64,000 nucleotides of DNA from Catonella sp963545085 (GCA_963545085.1 CAUUHV010000005.1:15970-79969), one strand, 5' to 3'; numbered from the stretch's first letter, positions 18,283 through 26,778 are shown. The notes: generated by a model from the sequence alone, not told the origin. Translations and numbers: made by a program.

Positions 18283-18362
18283 AAAAAAATAAAGTGTTCG
18301 AAATAAAACCGAACACTTTAGCTTAGTGGCGGTCGATAATCCGAGAAAGAGTTTTCGACCGC
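18283..18362 (-). terminator. Tandem stem-loops between the lipoprotein and peptidase genes
   Basis: In transcription order, GCGGTCGA (arms 18355-18362 and 18329-18336) forms one 8-bp hairpin. A second, 10-bp hairpin AAAGTGTTCG/CGAACACTTT (18310-18319 and 18291-18300) is followed by ATTTTTTT. The second is a good intrinsic terminator or attenuator just ahead of the protease ribosome site (AAAGGAT). Confidence 0.75.
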
Positions 18363-18403
18363 ACAATCCCTCTCAAACTTTATATAAATTTTCAGAAAAC
18401 AAA

Positions 18404-19021
18404 TTATTCTGCATCTGTCGCAAACATAACGTCAATAACCTGGTCAACTTCAACAGGGAATAAAACAGTTTTATCGCCGTCTTCATCCGTCAGCTGAATT
18501 CCTGCTTCACCCTCATCAGTGGTGATTTGCTGAACATCTACAGTTTTAGCCCTGCCACTACTTTCATCAGTAATTGTCATCTTACTGCCTTCAGATATAA
18601 TATTGCCGACAAAAGAAATTTTGTTTGTCCCATCAGCGGAAACTACCAATAAAACTCCAAAATCGCCCTTTGCGCTGAGAGCCCAATAAACAGTAGAACC
18701 ATAACTGTCAGTACCGATATAACCGATAGTAAGAATTTGTTTTAATTTCTCAGCAGTTTCTGTTGTAGTATTTTCAGTCTGCTGTTCACTTGTGACGGCA
18801 CTGCTTATCGCAGCGGATGAAGTTTTATCTTCTGTATCGGTACTGCTGCTTGTTACAGACGGGGTTTCATCCTTCTTATCATCGGTCTTACTTTGAACCG
18901 CTGCGCTTGATGTTTTACTCTGAGCAGCCGGTTTTTCATCTTTCTTACCGCCGCAGGCGAAAAGACTTGCGCTTATCATTGTAACTGAAAGTAATAATGC
19001 TAATATTTTTAATTTTTTCAT
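18404..19021 (-). CDS. Lipoprotein of unknown function with Ser/Thr/Lys linker
   Basis: A 205-residue exported lipoprotein: signal peptide with lipobox SLFAC (Cys23), a long low-complexity linker rich in Ser, Thr, Lys, Asp and Glu (about 26-90), then a compact ~110-residue domain (ILTIGYIGTDSYGSTVYWALS, then SKMTITDESSGRAKTV) that looks beta-rich and matches no family I can name. The linker is of the type that spans peptidoglycan. The ribosome site is AAAAAGAGGAG. It lies 91 bp downstream of the 19113-19493 gene and probably shares its transcript. Confidence 0.75.
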   Translation of the reverse strand: MKKLKILALLLSVTMISASLFACGGKKDEKPAAQSKTSSAAVQSKTDDKKDETPSVTSSSTDTEDKTSSAAISSAVTSEQQTENTTTETAEKLKQILTIGYIGTDSYGSTVYWALSAKGDFGVLLVVSADGTNKISFVGNIISEGSKMTITDESSGRAKTVDVQQITTDEGEAGIQLTDEDGDKTVLFPVEVDQVIDVMFATDAE

Positions 19022-19112
19022 TTTTAACTCCTCTTTTTAATACGTTATTCTGATGTTGTTTTAAGATTTAGGGTATAAGAACACAGTCAGGCAAAATAAA
19101 AGATTAAACAAT

Positions 19113-19493
19113 CTACAGATTCATAGCCGCAAGTTCTTTAGCGGTAGCCTCAACTAATTGCTCACATTTTTTAACGGTTTTACCAACTGCGCCGAACATG
19201 CCGAAAATTCCGCCGGTCAATTCGTTTAACACCATATTACCTGCCATTTTACTTATACCGGCTTGTTCGCCTTTTTGAACGGAAAATTTAGCGGAACGTT
19301 CCTTGAATCCGATTTTCATAATCCAAACCTGATTTTGTCGGTCTAACGGTGGAAAAGTGATAATGGTTGCCATACCGTGTTTAGTCAGTGAAGGCTCACC
19401 GGCGCTGAACGGATGATTTTTAATCGCTTCGTAAAGATCTTCCACAGAATATTCATTGTTGAATGTTATATTCTTTACTTTAATTCCTAACAT
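19113..19493 (-). CDS. Small soluble protein, unknown, first gene of LytTR-linked unit
   Basis: A 126-residue protein without signal peptide or family assignment. The N-terminal half is mixed alpha/beta (NITFNNEYSVEDLYEAIKN, TKHGMATIITFPPL, QVWIMKIGF). The C-terminal half has a glycine-rich, weakly hydrophobic segment (LNELTGGIFGMFGAVGKTV) and ends in an amphipathic helix (KKCEQLVEATAKELAAM). The start has an excellent ribosome site (AAAGGAGGAGA). It is divergent from the LytTR regulator gene and has a promoter with LytTR-like direct repeats just upstream of the -35 box, so it is the best candidate target of that system. It could be a cytosolic adaptor or a small membrane-associated peptide; nothing settles this. 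Confidence 0.7.
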   Translation of the reverse strand: MLGIKVKNITFNNEYSVEDLYEAIKNHPFSAGEPSLTKHGMATIITFPPLDRQNQVWIMKIGFKERSAKFSVQKGEQAGISKMAGNMVLNELTGGIFGMFGAVGKTVKKCEQLVEATAKELAAMNL

Positions 19494-19532
19494 TTTACTC
19501 TCCTCCTTTCTTTCTCGTAGTCAGTCGACATA

Positions 19533-19561
19533 ATTTTAAAGCCGCCATACGGATTTTGCAA
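19533..19561 (-). promoter_or_regulatory. Promoter of the divergent minus-strand unit
   Basis: On the minus strand TTGCAA (19561-19556), 17-bp spacer, TAAAAT (19538-19533). The -35 box is non-consensus at two positions, fitting an activator-dependent promoter. The predicted leader is about 32 bases and carries the ribosome site. Confidence 0.6.
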
Positions 19562-19565
19562 TAGC

Positions 19566-19600
19566 TTTGTGCCGGATTGTCCTTTTTTGTGCCGGATTGT
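19566..19600 (-). promoter_or_regulatory. Perfect direct repeat, likely LytTR operator
   Basis: TTTGTGCCGGATTGT occurs twice without mismatch (19566-19580 and 19586-19600), a 20-bp period. Read on the minus strand the unit is ACAATCCGGCACAAA and the nearer copy ends 4 bp before the -35 box. LytTR regulators such as AgrA bind paired short direct repeats about two helical turns apart next to -35 boxes. The LytTR gene lies 145 bp away on the other side. The operator role is inferred. Confidence 0.6.
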
Positions 19601-19744
19601 ATTTTTTTAAGCTGTAAAATGATGATATAATATGTTGGGAGATTTTTTGAAAAAATTAAAAATTACAGCTTTTCAGCAACTGTTTCAATAATTTTTTATA
19701 ATATAGAAAATTTCGAAAGAAAGCGGAAAAATAAGGGGCGAATA

Positions 19745-20470
19745 ATGAATATTGCGGTAGTGGATGACAGTAAAACGGATTTGGAGCTTTTTTTGAAACT
19801 TGTCGGAGCATACGGGAAAAAGCATCATCGGGCGATTTATATTCAAGGCTTTACCTGCGGAGAAGACTTTTTAAAGGAATTTCAAAAAGGGAAGTTTTCG
19901 GCTGTTTTTTTGGATATTTATATGGACGGTATCAACGGGGTGGAAACAGCCAAAGCAATTCGACAAAAGGACGAGGAAGTGCGTCTGTTTTTTACGACTA
20001 CCAGCGCGGATCACTTGGCGGACGGCTTTGCGGTCGAGGCGACACATTATTTATTTAAGCCTTTGACGGAGGAGAAAATTAGAGAGGCAATGCACAGACT
20101 TCGGGATTTTTTTGCCAAAGAAGAAAGCGTGATTGCCTTCCCAAGCGGCAGCAAAGAAATTTTAATCCCCAAAAATCAGATTTTATATATTGAAACCATT
20201 CGCAACGGAATCATGATTTATTGCAGAAAAGAAGCGATTCCGGCGCGTTGCTCCGTTTCGGCGGCAATGGAACGCCTGCGGTTTGATAATTTTCTGCGCT
20301 GTCATCGTTACTCGATAGTTCATTTGGAGGCGGTGGCGCGGGTGGAGGATGACTCGTTTGTGATGACGGACGGAAAGCGGATTTTGTTACGCAGAGAGGG
20401 ACGTAAGGAGCTGAAAGAGACATATTACCACTATTTTATGGATAAAGTACGAGAGGAGCGCGAATGGTAA
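19745..20470 (+). CDS. LytTR-family response regulator (AgrA-like)
   Basis: A 241-residue two-component regulator. Receiver domain at 1-120 with the acidic pair Asp7/Asp8, phosphoacceptor Asp57 (VFLDIYMDG), switch Thr (FTTTS) and Lys in LFKPL. LytTR DNA-binding domain at about 130-235 (IAFPSGSKEILIPKNQILYIET, then RCHRYSIVHL and LLRREGRKEL). Such regulators pair with GHKL-type sensor kinases that often sense peptides. It overlaps the following kinase gene by 7 bases. The start has a GAAAAATAAGGGG ribosome site. Divergent promoter repeats suggest control of the 19493-16208 unit and possibly of the WG-repeat genes. Confidence 0.93.
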   Translation: MNIAVVDDSKTDLELFLKLVGAYGKKHHRAIYIQGFTCGEDFLKEFQKGKFSAVFLDIYMDGINGVETAKAIRQKDEEVRLFFTTTSADHLADGFAVEATHYLFKPLTEEKIREAMHRLRDFFAKEESVIAFPSGSKEILIPKNQILYIETIRNGIMIYCRKEAIPARCSVSAAMERLRFDNFLRCHRYSIVHLEAVARVEDDSFVMTDGKRILLRREGRKELKETYYHYFMDKVREEREW

Positions 20471-21801
20471 CTTACGGTCTGACTTTTTTGGCGATAGCAC
20501 TGGGGATTGTGCCTTTTGCCGCCTTGCGCTATTATCCGTTTTTAGGTAAGCTGCGGATTCGGATAAGGACTCTGGGAATTATTTTTTTAGCCTTGATTTT
20601 ATTGGAAACGTGGGGATATCTGCAAATTGTAGAGCATGGAACCTGGTTTGGTATAGAGAATGCCGATTTTTTTCGGAGCGGCTTTTATCTGGTTTATTTT
20701 ATGCTCTCCTGTATTGTTATTAAAGAAAAGCTGTCTCGCCATATACTTGTCTGGCTTATCAGTACCGGTTTTGCAGCTGTTCCGCTGACGGTAGCCGCTT
20801 TTTTGGAAGATTCGATGGCACTGCAGGTTAATGAATTGGTTTTTGTAACGGTTATACTTGTTTTTATGCCGCCTTATATCTGGTTGGGTTTTTGCTTTTT
20901 GAAGAAAATAATCGTACCTTTGACGGAGGAGCCGGAGGAATATACCCGGTTTTTTACTTTGGTTATGCTGCCGGTTTATTTTGGAATACTCGTTACTGTC
21001 AGAGGTCTGACATGGGAAAGTCGTATGGGGATGTCGCCGATGGCTTTGCTGTGCATTAGACTGATCGGATTTTTACAGACGGCTATATTGTGTGTTTTAT
21101 TTAAAAAAATGACGGATAACCGTAAGCGGATGAGTGATTTAAAGGAGCGGCAGCATTCGCAGGAAATGTTGTTAGCCGTTTCCAAGCAGCAGTTTTTGGC
21201 TTTATCGGAAAAAATTGCCGAAGCCGGACGAGCCAAGCATGATGTAAAGCATCATTTTACGGCAATCCAGATGTACTTGGCGCAGGAGAACTATACCGAT
21301 TTGGCGCGTTATGTGGAAGAAAGCGTCAAAAGCTATACTCTTGAACAAGTTTTTTCTTTTTGTGAAAACTCAACAATCAATATGATTTTATCATATTATT
21401 ATGAATATGCCGAACGGGAGCGAATTGAAATCAATATTTCCGCCTGCGCTCCGCCTGTTTTACCGCTGACTGATGCGGATTTATGGGTTCTTTTGGGGAA
21501 TCTTTTGGAAAATGCGGTAGAGGGCAGTTGCCGTATAACGGAAGGAGAACGGCGTATTACGGTGAAATTACTGGTTAAGGGCGGTTCTTTCGGTATTGTC
21601 GTGGAGAACTTTTATAAAGAGGGTACAATCAGACGACAGGGAGAGCTGTTTTTGTCTTCAAAAAATACAGCAGGAAGCGGCAACGGCATAGCGGGCATTC
21701 AGTATTTTGCACAGGAACATCAGGGTATAGCGGAATTTGAGGCAAGGAACGGGCGTTTTTTAGCATCGGTTTATGTCGCGATTGACACCGGAGACGGCTA
21801 A
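20464..21801 (+). CDS. GHKL-domain sensor histidine kinase (AgrC-like)
   Basis: A 445-residue membrane kinase. The first ~215 residues contain about six transmembrane helices without an extracellular sensor domain, as in peptide-sensing AgrC-type kinases. A linker helix leads to the H-box with His259 (AKHDVKHHF). The ATP-binding GHKL part carries the N-box (LLGNLLENAVEG, Asn346/Asn350) and G-box (GSGNGIAGI, near 405-412). The 7-base overlap with the regulator implies translational coupling. No AgrD/AgrB-like peptide genes are nearby, so the signal is unknown. Confidence 0.92.
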   Translation: MVTYGLTFLAIALGIVPFAALRYYPFLGKLRIRIRTLGIIFLALILLETWGYLQIVEHGTWFGIENADFFRSGFYLVYFMLSCIVIKEKLSRHILVWLISTGFAAVPLTVAAFLEDSMALQVNELVFVTVILVFMPPYIWLGFCFLKKIIVPLTEEPEEYTRFFTLVMLPVYFGILVTVRGLTWESRMGMSPMALLCIRLIGFLQTAILCVLFKKMTDNRKRMSDLKERQHSQEMLLAVSKQQFLALSEKIAEAGRAKHDVKHHFTAIQMYLAQENYTDLARYVEESVKSYTLEQVFSFCENSTINMILSYYYEYAERERIEINISACAPPVLPLTDADLWVLLGNLLENAVEGSCRITEGERRITVKLLVKGGSFGIVVENFYKEGTIRRQGELFLSSKNTAGSGNGIAGIQYFAQEHQGIAEFEARNGRFLASVYVAIDTGDG

Positions 21802-21814
21802 TTCTGACAGAAGT

Positions 21815-21843
21815 TTGATTGTCGAGATTATGGCGTGAATAAT
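21815..21843 (+). promoter_or_regulatory. Possible weak promoter of the second WG-repeat gene
   Basis: TTGATT (21815-21820), 17-bp spacer, AATAAT (21838-21843). The -10 box is poor; read-through from the kinase gene 70 bp upstream is equally possible. Confidence 0.3.
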
Positions 21844-21871
21844 TCGGGATTAGAAAAGAAAGGGGATAGTT

Positions 21872-23092
21872 ATGAATGCTGCTAAGAAAGAAAAGACCGG
21901 TTTTAAGATTTTAAGAGGATTAAGTGTTTTTATGATTTTTGCTTTGGTGACAGGGCTTTTTCATGCTGAGGTTGTACTTGCGAAAAAAGCGGATTTTACG
22001 TTAATAGAGAGATTTGACAACGGTTATTTTATTGTGGAAAAAGAAGGAAAATATGGAATAACAGATGATAAAAAGAATATCATACTGCCTATTGAATGTG
22101 ACTATATAGATCAAACGGTAGATGCGGATTTATTGAGAATGAGTAAAGCAGGGAAATTTGGTCTTGTAGATAAGGAAGGACGTATAGTAATCCCGTTTGA
22201 ATATGATGATATATGGTTTTTTAATGAGGGTCTTGCTGCAGCAAAAAGAGGTCTTTACTGGGGTTATATTAACGAGAAAAATGAGCAGGTAATCCCGTTT
22301 GAGTATGATGATGCAGGTATTTTTATAGATGACATTGCTCAGGCAGCGAAAGGTAGTAAGATTGTAGGCGAACGACTGGATATGACAGACAGCAGATTTG
22401 GATATATAAATAAGAAAAATGAAGTGGTAATACCATTTAAGTATGATGTATTGGGTAATTTTAATGAAGACATTGCACCGATAAAAAAAGGCAATAAATT
22501 CGGATATATAAATAAGAAGGATGAAGTAGTGATTCCGATTAAGTATGATGATATAAATGATTTATCTGAAGGTCTTATAGCGGCAAAAAAAGGCAGTAAG
22601 TGGGGATACATAGATAAGAAAGGCAAAGTAATAATTCCGTTTAAGTATGATGGAGCGGATAATTTTTACAAAGGTATGGCGATTGTAAAAAAAGGAGATA
22701 AAAGAGGGTATATAAACAAGAAAGGTAAGGTAATATTCCCGTTTAAGTATAGTGATTTGGGTGGATATTATGAAAATCAGGACCTTATAGCGGTAAAAAA
22801 TGATTTTGAATTCTTGTCTTGGGGCTGGGGATTTGTAAATAAGAAAGGTAAGGTAGTGGTTCCTCTTAAATATGCATGGGTCGGAGAGCTTAGTGAAGGT
22901 CTTATTGCAGCTCAGGATTTTCGTTCCCTTAAATGGGGGTTTATAAATAAGAAAGGAAAAGTAGTAATTCCATTTGAATATTCTCAGGTAAGCTATATTA
23001 AAAATCCCGAGTTCAAAGACGGATATGCGGATGTGATGAAAGACGGTAAATTAGGACGCTTGGATAAAAAGGGCGTGTTTACTCCTTATTAA
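21872..23092 (+). CDS. Secreted WG-repeat protein (paralogue 2)
   Basis: A 406-residue exported protein with the same plan as the one at 14953. The signal peptide (SVFMIFALVTGLFHAEVVLA) is followed by nine WG repeats such as NKFGYINKKDEVVIPIKYDDI and a terminal fragment GKLGRLDKKG. Its repeats are more Lys/Asn-rich and lack the long spacing seen in paralogue 1. The signal peptides of the two proteins resemble each other (GFKILRGLSVF against FFKLLKGLSAL), indicating duplication. The ribosome site is GAAAGGGGAT. It follows the LytTR-GHKL pair by 70 bp and may be read from that operon. Ligand unknown. Confidence 0.85.
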   Translation: MNAAKKEKTGFKILRGLSVFMIFALVTGLFHAEVVLAKKADFTLIERFDNGYFIVEKEGKYGITDDKKNIILPIECDYIDQTVDADLLRMSKAGKFGLVDKEGRIVIPFEYDDIWFFNEGLAAAKRGLYWGYINEKNEQVIPFEYDDAGIFIDDIAQAAKGSKIVGERLDMTDSRFGYINKKNEVVIPFKYDVLGNFNEDIAPIKKGNKFGYINKKDEVVIPIKYDDINDLSEGLIAAKKGSKWGYIDKKGKVIIPFKYDGADNFYKGMAIVKKGDKRGYINKKGKVIFPFKYSDLGGYYENQDLIAVKNDFEFLSWGWGFVNKKGKVVVPLKYAWVGELSEGLIAAQDFRSLKWGFINKKGKVVIPFEYSQVSYIKNPEFKDGYADVMKDGKLGRLDKKGVFTPY

Positions 23093-23110
23093 GGAGTGGT
23101 GACGATTTGC

Positions 23111-23150
23111 AAATTAGAGCATCCATGCGTAGTAGCGGGTGCTCTAATTT
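23111..23150 (+). terminator. Stem-loop after the second WG-repeat gene
   Basis: AAATTAGAGCA (23111-23121) and TGCTCTAATTT (23140-23150) form a perfect 11-bp stem. There is no real T-run after it beyond the stem itself, so termination is likely but not certain. From here to the prfC promoter at 23386 the DNA is AT-rich with no gene. Confidence 0.55.
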
Positions 23151-23385
23151 AGATGATTCTATCTTTTAATAACCGGAATAACTTTTTCAACCTCTAAAGC
23201 CATAAATTCATCTAAGACTGTAATAATCAAATTTTGATTTTTTTGCATTTATTTTTTCTAATAACTGAATTATATTTCACATATTTTTTTTCGCTATATA
23301 TCAATATAATACTGAAAAATCCGTCCTATCTGCTTTATAGGCTTAATTGTTTTGTTCTGCCACAAAAAAGTAAGCATCCGTCATA

Positions 23386-23414
23386 TTGACAAAAAAATCG
23401 CCCATAGCTATAAT
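23386..23414 (+). promoter_or_regulatory. Consensus promoter of prfC
   Basis: TTGACA (23386-23391), 17-bp spacer, TATAAT (23409-23414): both boxes match the sigma-A consensus exactly, the strongest promoter in the window. The leader is about 65 bases. Confidence 0.88.
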
Positions 23415-23418
23415 TCAC

Positions 23419-23441
23419 AAGGTATGTTATGAACATACTTT
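23419..23441 (+). promoter_or_regulatory. Inverted repeat at the prfC transcription start
   Basis: AAGGTATGTT, loop ATG, AACATACTTT: a 10-bp near-perfect inverted repeat (one G-U in RNA) lying exactly over the predicted +1. It is either an operator for an unknown repressor or a 5'-end hairpin that stabilises the mRNA. Confidence 0.5.
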
Positions 23442-23485
23442 AACATTAAAATTTTGCTTCATATATAATAAGGAGTTCAGTTTAT

Positions 23486-25084
23486 ATGCCCGATTTGATT
23501 AAGGAAATAGAAAGAAGAAGAACGTTCGCGATTATATCCCACCCGGATGCGGGAAAGACAACGCTCACGGAGAAGTTGCTTTTATACGGAGGCGCGATAA
23601 ATCTTGCCGGCTCGGTAAAGGCGAGAAAATCAAGCAGACATGCGGTTTCGGACTGGATGGAAATAGAAAAGCAGAGAGGTATTTCTGTAACATCTTCCGT
23701 AATGCAGTTTGAGTATGAGGGATATTGCATAAATATATTGGACACGCCGGGGCATCAGGACTTCTCGGAGGACACCTATCGTACGCTGATGGCGGCGGAC
23801 TCGGCGGTAATGGTGGTGGATGCGAGCAAGGGTGTGGAAGCGCAGACCATAAAGCTTTTTAAGGTATGCGTGATGAGGCATATTCCTATTTTTACTTTTG
23901 TAAACAAGCTTGACAGGGAGTCTATGGACACCTTCGAGCTTATGGACCAGATAGAAAATATTTTGGGAATTAAAACCTGCCCTATAAACTGGCCTATCGG
24001 GTGCGGTAAAAATTTCAAAGGAGTTTATGACAGAAACACCGAAACCGTTATGGAGTTTAAAGCGGCTCATGCGGGCTCGAAAGAGGTGGAAGCTACTTAT
24101 TTTAATATAAATGACGAGGATGCGAAAACCTCGCTCGGCATGGTAAACTATGATAAATTAAGGGAGGAGCTTGAGCTTCTTGACGGAGCATGCCCGGAGT
24201 TTGACCAGGAAAAGGTGAGCAGGGGAGAGCTTAGCCCCGTATTTTTCGGTTCCGCTCTCACCAATTTCGGTGTGGAAACCTTTTTGGAGCATTTCCTTAA
24301 AATGACTTATATACCTTCGTCAAGAAGTACCGACAAAGGAAGCATAGACCCGCTTTCCGATACTTTTTCAGCCTTTGTTTTTAAAATTCAGGCTAATATG
24401 AATAAGATGCACAGAGATAGGATCGCCTTTATGAGAATCTGCTCGGGTAAGTTTACGGCGGGCATGGAGGTAAACCACGTTCAGGAAGGCAGAACCATAA
24501 GACTTGCCCAACCGCAGCAGATGATGGCGCAGGAGAGAAAGATAGTCGAGGAAGCGTATGCGGGCGATATAATAGGAATTTTCGACCCGGGCATATTCTC
24601 AATAGGAGATACGGTATGCAGTAAGGGAGAGAGTTTTAAATTCGCAGGGATTCCCACCTTCGCGCCGGAGCATTTCGCAAGGGTAAGACAGGCGGATACA
24701 ATGAAACGAAAGCAGTTTGTGAAGGGAATAGAGCAGATTGCAAGAGAGGGAGCGATTCAAATTTTTCAGGAATACAGTACGGGCTTTGAGGAAATCCTTG
24801 TGGGAGCTGTTGGCGAGCTCCAGTTTGACGTGCTTAAATTCAGGCTGATGTCAGAGTACAATGTGGAAATAAGGCTTGAAACCCTGCCGTATGAGCATAT
24901 AAGATGGATAGAGAATACGGACATGGATATTGACAAAATTTCTCTAACGATGGACGCTAAAAAGATAAAAGATATGAAGGGCAGACCTCTTATTCTTTTC
25001 ACCCATCCTTGGAGTGTACAGACCGTGCTTGAAAGAAATGAGGGATTAAAGCTTTCAGAGTTCGGAAATGTGACCGAAGAATAG
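23486..25084 (+). CDS. prfC: Peptide chain release factor 3
   Basis: A 532-residue translational GTPase that recycles RF1/RF2 after termination. G1 motif SHPDAGKTT (18-26), G2 region RGISVTSS, G3 DTPGH (86-90), G4 NKLD (140-143), and the RF-3-specific N-terminus with SVKARKSSRHAVSDWM. Length and motifs are full. The ATG is preceded by AAGGAG. It has its own consensus promoter and a terminator, so it appears to be a single-gene unit. The codon style matches its neighbours. Confidence 0.97.
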   Translation: MPDLIKEIERRRTFAIISHPDAGKTTLTEKLLLYGGAINLAGSVKARKSSRHAVSDWMEIEKQRGISVTSSVMQFEYEGYCINILDTPGHQDFSEDTYRTLMAADSAVMVVDASKGVEAQTIKLFKVCVMRHIPIFTFVNKLDRESMDTFELMDQIENILGIKTCPINWPIGCGKNFKGVYDRNTETVMEFKAAHAGSKEVEATYFNINDEDAKTSLGMVNYDKLREELELLDGACPEFDQEKVSRGELSPVFFGSALTNFGVETFLEHFLKMTYIPSSRSTDKGSIDPLSDTFSAFVFKIQANMNKMHRDRIAFMRICSGKFTAGMEVNHVQEGRTIRLAQPQQMMAQERKIVEEAYAGDIIGIFDPGIFSIGDTVCSKGESFKFAGIPTFAPEHFARVRQADTMKRKQFVKGIEQIAREGAIQIFQEYSTGFEEILVGAVGELQFDVLKFRLMSEYNVEIRLETLPYEHIRWIENTDMDIDKISLTMDAKKIKDMKGRPLILFTHPWSVQTVLERNEGLKLSEFGNVTEE

Positions 25085-25093
25085 CTTTTTACC

Positions 25094-25142
25094 ACCTCCT
25101 TTCCGTGTTTGACATGGCGAGGAGGTATTTTTGATTCGCAGT
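25094..25142 (+). terminator. Probable terminator after prfC
   Basis: ACCTCCT (25094-25100) and AGGAGGT (25130-25136) pair over 7 bp with a large loop, followed by ATTTTT. Only moderately stable by eye. Confidence 0.5.
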
Positions 25143-25144
25143 AT

Positions 25145-25173
25145 TTAAAATAGCCTTCTTAGTATGGTATAAT
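25145..25173 (+). promoter_or_regulatory. Promoter of the histidine kinase operon
   Basis: TTAAAA (25145-25150), 17 bp, TATAAT (25168-25173) with an extended -10 TG. The perfect -10 and its extension compensate for the weak -35. Confidence 0.6.
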
Positions 25174-25227
25174 TAAAAAGTAATAAGCTTTAAAGTATGC
25201 TGTTCGTTTAATATGAAAGGAAAAGGT

Positions 25228-26715
25228 ATGAGATTCAGAGGGAAAATCGCGGTTGCTTTTGCCGTTGTTATGGTAATTCCGATGTTGCTTATAACCTTTG
25301 CCTTTTTAATGATACTGAGGTCTCAGTTTTTATTTGTGGACAGCAGTTTGAAAATGAGTAAAAATGTATTCGCATCGGTAGCGAACCCGATAAGGTTTAT
25401 AAACAGGATAACGAAGGAAGATTATGAAGAGCTGAAACTATGTGCGGAGAATACACCCGATAAGTTTTGGGATGAGGAATACAGAGGACAGATTTCTGCC
25501 AGGCTTAAAAGCAAATATACTTATTTTTTTATAATCGCTTCGGGAAAACCTGTTTACATCGGAAATGAGAGTCTTTACAGTGATATAAAAGATGTTTTGC
25601 CGGTATATATGGTTAAAAAGGTAAATAACGGAGAATATATTGAAAACGGTAATACACAGCTTTTTATAAGACAGGTGTCATTTGAAAAGAAAAGCACGGG
25701 CAGAATGAGTGTGTATATGGTAACCGACATCTCGGAGCTTGAGGAGGATTCAAAGATTGCGCTTACATGGCTTTTCATATCCATGATAGTAAGCATGTTT
25801 CTTACTGCGGTAGTGCTTGCGCTTTGGATTTACGGAAGCTTTATCAAGCCTATAAACGACCTGAGAAGGACGGCAAACAGGATAATAAGGGGAGATCTTG
25901 AAACTCCTATTGAAAAAAACAATACTTATGAGCTTGGAGAACTTTGTAAAGATTTTGACAATATGAGGGAACATATAAAAGACCTGCTTGATGAAAGGAA
26001 GGAGAATGAGAGGAAGATAAGAGAGCTGGTGGTAAATATTTCCCATGATCTTAAAACTCCGCTTACCGCCATACAGGGATATGCCTGCGGTCTGATAGAG
26101 GGAGTGGCATCCACGCCTGAAAAGCAGAGCAGATATCTCGATACCATAAATACGAAAGCGAAAGAAATGAATGTACTTATAGAGGAGCTTTCAACCTATG
26201 CCAAGATAGATATGAATGTCGTGCCGTATGAATTCAGAAATATAAATATAAATGATTATTTTGAAGATAAAATAAAAGAGTTGAAACCGGATGTCGAGCT
26301 TCAAAATATGGAGATTTATTATATAAGAAAGGCGGATAAGCTGATAGAAACGGCGGTAGATACGGAGAGATTCGACAGAGTCATAAATAATATTATTTCA
26401 AATTCAAAAAAATATCGAAGAAAAGATGTAAAGGGAATTATAAAAATAACTACCGAAGAATCGGACGGACAATTGAAAATTTCCATAAGTGATAACGGGA
26501 AAGGGATAAAGGAGACAAACCTTGAAAGAGTTTTTGACAGGCTTTACAGAGAGGACGAGTCAAGAAACTCGAAAATAGGAGGAAGCGGATTAGGACTTGC
26601 GATAGTGAAGAAAATAATCGAAAGTCACGGAGGGAAAGTCTGGGCTGAAAGTAAGCCGGGAGAAGGTACAACAATAGTCATTCTTTTAAAAATAATGTGC
26701 ACGGTCAGATTTTAG
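25228..26715 (+). CDS. Sensor histidine kinase with HAMP domain
   Basis: A 495-residue membrane kinase: first transmembrane helix near 7-30, extracytoplasmic sensor of about 150 residues, second helix near 182-205, HAMP, then the dimerisation/phosphotransfer domain with His273 (NISHDLKTPLTAIQGY) and a HATPase domain (NNIISNSKKY, DNGKGI, GGSGLGLAIVKKI). The start at 25228 is preferred because AAAGGAAAAGG is just ahead of it; an ATG 15 bases upstream has no site. Partner of the OmpR-type regulator 63 bp downstream. The signal is unknown; the neighbours suggest an envelope role. Confidence 0.93.
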   Translation: MRFRGKIAVAFAVVMVIPMLLITFAFLMILRSQFLFVDSSLKMSKNVFASVANPIRFINRITKEDYEELKLCAENTPDKFWDEEYRGQISARLKSKYTYFFIIASGKPVYIGNESLYSDIKDVLPVYMVKKVNNGEYIENGNTQLFIRQVSFEKKSTGRMSVYMVTDISELEEDSKIALTWLFISMIVSMFLTAVVLALWIYGSFIKPINDLRRTANRIIRGDLETPIEKNNTYELGELCKDFDNMREHIKDLLDERKENERKIRELVVNISHDLKTPLTAIQGYACGLIEGVASTPEKQSRYLDTINTKAKEMNVLIEELSTYAKIDMNVVPYEFRNININDYFEDKIKELKPDVELQNMEIYYIRKADKLIETAVDTERFDRVINNIISNSKKYRRKDVKGIIKITTEESDGQLKISISDNGKGIKETNLERVFDRLYREDESRNSKIGGSGLGLAIVKKIIESHGGKVWAESKPGEGTTIVILLKIMCTVRF

Positions 26716-26778
26716 TGACCTTGCAGGATATAAGCATAAGCTGTGAAGCAACAGTTACTGTGAACGGGGGAAAGAAAA

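Noticed and set aside
20211..20423. Proline-rich minus-strand frame inside the LytTR gene
   Set aside because: Shadow of the well-supported response regulator; no ribosome site.
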